A stretch of DNA of 17,976 nucleotides from JAUWQU01 sp964564285 (GTDB taxonomy: Bacteria > Planctomycetota > Phycisphaerae > SM23-33): NCBI GenBank assembly GCA_964564285.1, contig CAZMBZ010000069.1, positions 1 to 17,976 on the forward strand. The letters are read 5' to 3'. Below are positions 15,010 through 17,976 of this stretch, in pieces (position 1 is the first letter of the stretch; every line of letters begins with the position of its first letter). A model generated the notes under the pieces. That model was not told where the DNA came from and did no database searches. It worked only from the letters and a program-made list of their open reading frames with translations. Made by a program: the position numbers and the translations under genes.

Positions 15010-17976
15010 TACTTGATCTCCTTCTCTAGCTGACTGAAGTTCTTCAAATGTTCCCGATTGACAAGTTCGGCAAAGGGCGATTCAGGAAAGTTGCTCAGGA
15101 AGGCCTCATATGCCGCCCTTGCCTTCGCCGGTTGTTTAGATAGTTCGTAAACCACCCCGGTGTAGTAAGCTGCTCGGTGCGCTTCTGGGCAATTGGGGTA
15201 CTCTTTCAGAAGATGCTGCCAAAGAGCCACGGCCCCCTCAATATCTTGCTCTGTGTTGAAAGCGATATTGCCTGCCAGGAACAAGCCACGATATGCCCAC
15301 TGAGCCTTGGGCGATGTCTTCACCGCCGCAATGTAATCCTTCTTGGCTGCGAGCGGGTCACGGTGGACCCAGTCCATTTGGAAACGCGAACGGCCCCTGC
15401 GGAAATATGCCCAGGACTGCTGCTCTCTGGTTGCGGGGATTGCCCCGCCAATGATCAACTCGCACAGACTGAATGACTTGTCAAACTGTTCGGCCAAATC
15501 GTGTAGGTCGGCAAGTTGAAGCACGAGCGATGCCTTCTCGTGCTTGTCGTCCAGTGCTTCGTGCGGAGTCAGTCGTCGCCTCACGCTCGCGGCGGAAGCC
15601 AAACGTTCGATTCCCTTGGGTATGGTGCCCTGCACCACATCGAAGCCCTGCGATGGGGCAACCAACTTTGCTGCTGCAAACTGTTTTTGGGCTTCCGGAG
15701 TGTTCCCGCTGAGATAGGCAATGATGCCCGCGCGCAAATAGCAGCCGTATCTACTAAAGATCAAGTTCTTAGGCTTGTGCTGATCCTCGCGCTTACGCCA
15801 TGGCAGTGATTCGGACAGGTTTCTGGAAGCATCTGGCGGCCGAGCGTCGACGTCTGCCAGAAGACTTGCCCACACGGCCGCCGACGCCGAAACCCGACGA
15901 GCCAAGTCCAGGTCAAACAACCTCTCCAGCGCTACATCGATCAGGCGGACGTACGCATCCCCCGCCAGGGGGCTCTTGGGGTATTGCTCGGTGAACTTGT
16001 CTAGCATGAAGGCGGCTTTTTTCCAGTTGGCTTCGCTTTGGGCGGCTCGCTGGGTGGCGGCTTCGGCGGCTTCGGCCAGGTCGTATAGCAGGATGCCGGC
16101 GTTGTAGAAGGCTTGCTCGCAGCGGGGGCTTTTGGGGTAACGCTGGATGATCTCGTGCCAGTATGGCAGGGCGGCGGACTTGGCTTTGACCAAGGCGGCT
16201 AGGCGCTGTTTGTTGGCCTTGGCGGCTTGCCCTGAGCTTGCCGAACGGGCGGCTTGCTTTTGGGCGGGGGTCGGTGGCGCAGGCGGTTTGGCGTTCTTGG
16301 CGGCTGGGGCGGATGGCTTGGCGGCGATGGGCGAACCATATTTCGCGTCGGCTTCGTATTGGATTATCGTGGCCAGGCGGTATAGGGTTTCGTCGTGCCA
16401 GGTGCCTTGTTTGTGGGCTTGGATTGAGGCTTGGAAGTATTCTTTGGCTTGGTCGGGTTTGTTGCTGGCTTGGAGGGTGGCGCCTCGGCCGAAGATGGCG
16501 AAGGCGCGTTGGGCGGGCGTTGCGCCGGACATTGGCGGGCGGGCTCGGCGCGCGGGGGTACCTCGTTTGGCGGGCATGGCTGGGGTGCCTAGTACGCGGT
16601 CGAAGAAGGCGTCGGCTTGGTCGATTCGGTGGATTAGGAGGTTGATTGTGCCGAGGGACAGGGCTAGGGAGATTTGAGATTTGGGATTTCGGATTTGAGA
16701 TTGGCTGGGAGAAGCGGAAGCGGAGCGGATTTGAGATTTGGAATTTCGGATTTGAGATTGGCTGGGCCCGGCTTCGCCTGCGGCTACGTCGCGGCCTCGA
16801 CTGCCGCCGGGGCAGCAGTCTTCGGGAATTACCGGTTGACCGGCCTTGGCGGCGGCGATCAGGGTGTCGAGGCTTTCGGCGATGGCCTTGTTTTTGGCGA
16901 CGGTTTTGGCGGCTTGGAAGGCTTCGGCGGCGATGGCGGATTGGCCTTGGCAGAAGCTTACCAAGCCAACGCGGAAGTGGATGTCGAAGGCGGCTAGCTG
17001 CCAGGATTCGGCGGCGCTGGGAGAGGGAGATACATTGGCGCTGCGCGGGGAGCCGGACACGGGCGAGACGCCCGTGGGACGGGCTGGGGTAGCGCCGTTG
17101 GCCGGGGTAGCGCCGGCGCTGGCCAGGCCGGCGGGTAGCGAGTTGCGGGCCATGTCTGCGTACTTGCCGGCGTTGGGGAGGTCGAGCTGCTCTTGCAAAT
17201 AGTAGTCGATAATGCTGATGTACGCCTGGCCTCGCCAGGGGCCGGCGGGGAGAGGGGCGATGAACTTTTCCCAATGCGTGATGGCCCGAGCGGTCTGGCG
17301 CAGGCCCAGCAAACAGTCACCAATGTGTAAATCGCTCCGGGGCGCGTAATCGCTCTTGGGGAAGTTTTTGGCGATGGCCTGATAGGCCCGCATGGCCTCG
17401 GCGAACTTCTCATCCCGGCGGAGTTTCTCGGCGGCCTCGAACTCGGCCAGGCCGGCGCTGTGATCGTACTTGAGATTCTTGAGCGCTGCCTTGGCGGCGT
17501 CGAGGAACGGCTTTGCCAAGGCGGGCGGAATCTCCATCGCGCGGAGATTCTTCTCGTTGCCCAAGCGGGTCATGATGTAGTCGAGCGTTTTCCTGGCGTC
17601 GTCGAACCGGTTGGCCTGGCTGTAAAGGCGAGACAGATCGAGCGCGGCCTCGACGGTGGCGAGGTTCCATTTCTTGGCTTCGAGCAATGGCTCGAGCGCG
17701 CCGATGGCGCCCTTGAGTTTGGCCTGGTTGCTTGCGGTGAGCCTCGCTTGCCCTGAGCCCGCCGAATGGGCCGAATGGGCCGAATGGGCTGGGTCGATTG
17801 GCTTACCGGCGGGCCGGCTCGCGGCCTCCATCGCCAACGCCTTGGCGATCTCGATGCGGTTGACGGTGGCGTGGTCCTTGGAGAGTTGGCGGACCTTCTT
17901 CCACATCTGTGTGGCCCGCGCTCGCCCCCTGGCCGTGCCGGACTGGTGATAGGCCCTGGCCTGGATGTGAGCCGCG
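15009..17976 (-). CDS. Tetratricopeptide-repeat protein, N-terminus beyond the window
   Basis: The frame stays open past the internal Met at 17906 to the right edge (upstream residues AAHIQARAYHQSGTARGRAR), and that Met has no ribosome site, so the gene is partial; about 988 residues are visible. TPR or TPR-like helix pairs recur along it. Examples (numbered from the Met at 17906) are AAEKLRRDEKFAEAMRAYQ with FPKSDYAP (157-188), GRGATLQASNKPDQAKEYF (473-491) and, near the end, YYTGVVYELSKQPAKARAA with FPESPFAE. Pro-Lys-Ser after each pair is typical of Tol/YbgF and outer-membrane-lipoprotein-type TPRs. Between helix blocks lie low-complexity linkers made from several short DNA repeats. It probably scaffolds envelope proteins; the next gene starts on its stop codon. 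Codons in 16000-16700 are unusually Ala/Lys-rich and repetitive. Confidence 0.85.
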   Translation of the reverse strand, partial: AAHIQARAYHQSGTARGRARATQMWKKVRQLSKDHATVNRIEIAKALAMEAASRPAGKPIDPAHSAHSAHSAGSGQARLTASNQAKLKGAIGALEPLLEAKKWNLATVEAALDLSRLYSQANRFDDARKTLDYIMTRLGNEKNLRAMEIPPALAKPFLDAAKAALKNLKYDHSAGLAEFEAAEKLRRDEKFAEAMRAYQAIAKNFPKSDYAPRSDLHIGDCLLGLRQTARAITHWEKFIAPLPAGPWRGQAYISIIDYYLQEQLDLPNAGKYADMARNSLPAGLASAGATPANGATPARPTGVSPVSGSPRSANVSPSPSAAESWQLAAFDIHFRVGLVSFCQGQSAIAAEAFQAAKTVAKNKAIAESLDTLIAAAKAGQPVIPEDCCPGGSRGRDVAAGEAGPSQSQIRNSKSQIRSASASPSQSQIRNPKSQISLALSLGTINLLIHRIDQADAFFDRVLGTPAMPAKRGTPARRARPPMSGATPAQRAFAIFGRGATLQASNKPDQAKEYFQASIQAHKQGTWHDETLYRLATIIQYEADAKYGSPIAAKPSAPAAKNAKPPAPPTPAQKQAARSASSGQAAKANKQRLAALVKAKSAALPYWHEIIQRYPKSPRCEQAFYNAGILLYDLAEAAEAATQRAAQSEANWKKAAFMLDKFTEQYPKSPLAGDAYVRLIDVALERLFDLDLARRVSASAAVWASLLADVDARPPDASRNLSESLPWRKREDQHKPKNLIFSRYGCYLRAGIIAYLSGNTPEAQKQFAAAKLVAPSQGFDVVQGTIPKGIERLASAASVRRRLTPHEALDDKHEKASLVLQLADLHDLAEQFDKSFSLCELIIGGAIPATREQQSWAYFRRGRSRFQMDWVHRDPLAAKKDYIAAVKTSPKAQWAYRGLFLAGNIAFNTEQDIEGAVALWQHLLKEYPNCPEAHRAAYYTGVVYELSKQPAKARAAYEAFLSNFPESPFAELVNREHLKNFSQLEKEIK
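16228..16249. repeat. Dispersed 22-bp repeat, copy 2 (TPR linker)
   Basis: One base different from copy 1. It encodes SASSGQ within an Ala/Lys/Pro-rich linker of the TPR protein. Confidence 0.7.
16671..16766. repeat. 39-bp unit repeated with 57-bp period in the TPR gene
   Basis: Two 39-bp units (16671-16709 and 16728-16766) differ at one base, the period being 57 bp or 19 codons. Internally they are built from GATTTGAGAT and GATTTCGGAT style words, giving QSQIRNSKSQIR and QSQIRNPKSQIS in the protein. This word family (ATCCGAAATC-like) is widely scattered in planctomycete-type genomes, to my knowledge. Confidence 0.85.
17058..17115. repeat. Hairpin repeat and 18-bp-period repeat in a TPR linker
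   Basis: CACGGGCG, AGA, CGCCCGTG (17058-17076) is a perfect hairpin with 8-bp arms, encoding TGVSPVS. Next to it GGGGTAGCGCCG occurs at 17086-17097 and 17104-17115 and encodes GATPANGATPA. Together they make a disordered linker between helical blocks. Confidence 0.75.
17749..17788. repeat. Dispersed 22-bp repeat, copy 3, with a 9-bp tandem tail
   Basis: The 22-bp element occupies 17749-17770 with two changes from copy 1. Its end, CCGAATGGG, is repeated three times (17762-17788), encoding HSAHSAHSA and the following GSGQ. The tandem amplification starts within the element itself, suggesting slippage. Confidence 0.75.

Noticed and set aside
16671..16766. CRISPR-like array in the TPR gene
   Set aside because: Only two units, the spacer is short and low-complexity, the frame is kept in a coding gene, and no cas gene is present.
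15913..17274. 453-codon minus-strand frame overlapping the TPR gene
   Set aside because: Arg/Pro/Ser-rich translation is an alternative reading of the Ala/Lys-rich TPR gene; the TPR frame carries the helix repeats.
17907..17976. Start of the TPR protein at the Met at 17906
   Set aside because: There is no ribosome site before it and the frame stays open with compatible helical sequence to the window edge, so I treat the gene as partial.

Overview
This window looks like chromosomal DNA from a planctomycete or another member of the PVC group, probably from an uncultured lineage. The reasons are exported Cys-type sulfatases, one with C-terminal HEAT repeats; twin-arginine (Tat) signals on several glycan-processing enzymes; a DUF5060 hydrolase; a tetratricopeptide (TPR) protein full of short nucleotide repeats; and moderately high GC. 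The assignment is inferred from gene content only. All eleven genes I can support lie on the minus strand, so transcription runs from high to low coordinates. No RNA gene, CRISPR array, integrase or transposase was seen.

Upstream block (17976 to 9763). A TPR protein, open at the right edge of the window, is followed by a 787-residue secreted beta-rich protein (joined by a TAATG stop/start overlap), a 188-residue secreted unknown, and a protein with two PstS-like phosphate-binding domains. Spacing is tight (1-nt overlap, then 42-nt gaps). No ABC permease or ATPase is present, so this looks like a cell-envelope or periplasmic assembly of unknown purpose, not an ordinary transporter.

Downstream block (9555 to 1). 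This is a glycan-catabolism cluster: an esterase-like protein, a sugar-phosphate isomerase/epimerase-type TIM barrel, a D-2-hydroxyacid dehydrogenase (7-nt overlap with the TIM barrel), a Tat-exported FAD oxidoreductase, two Tat-exported sulfatases, and the start of a DUF5060 glycoside-hydrolase-like protein cut off by the left edge. The likely theme is removal of sulfate and ester groups from a polysaccharide outside the cytoplasm, with the TIM barrel and dehydrogenase handling a released sugar inside. No transporter, regulator or sulfatase maturase lies in the window. A weak hairpin in the 207-nt gap at 9556-9762 may separate the two blocks.

Most unusual points: (1) the esterase-like protein (7444-9555) is a SASA-type esterase fold interrupted by an SGNH hydrolase domain whose halves occur in reversed order (C-half before N-half). 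The host domain has lost its serine and the guest keeps one. (2) The gene with PstS-like domains ends in a slippage-prone repeat and runs out of frame over a fragment of the TPR gene. (3) The TPR gene has taken up at least four kinds of short repeats in frame between its helical segments, and one of them recurs in a sulfatase signal-peptide linker. (4) Two otherwise different sulfatases share a nearly identical Tat-signal coding segment.
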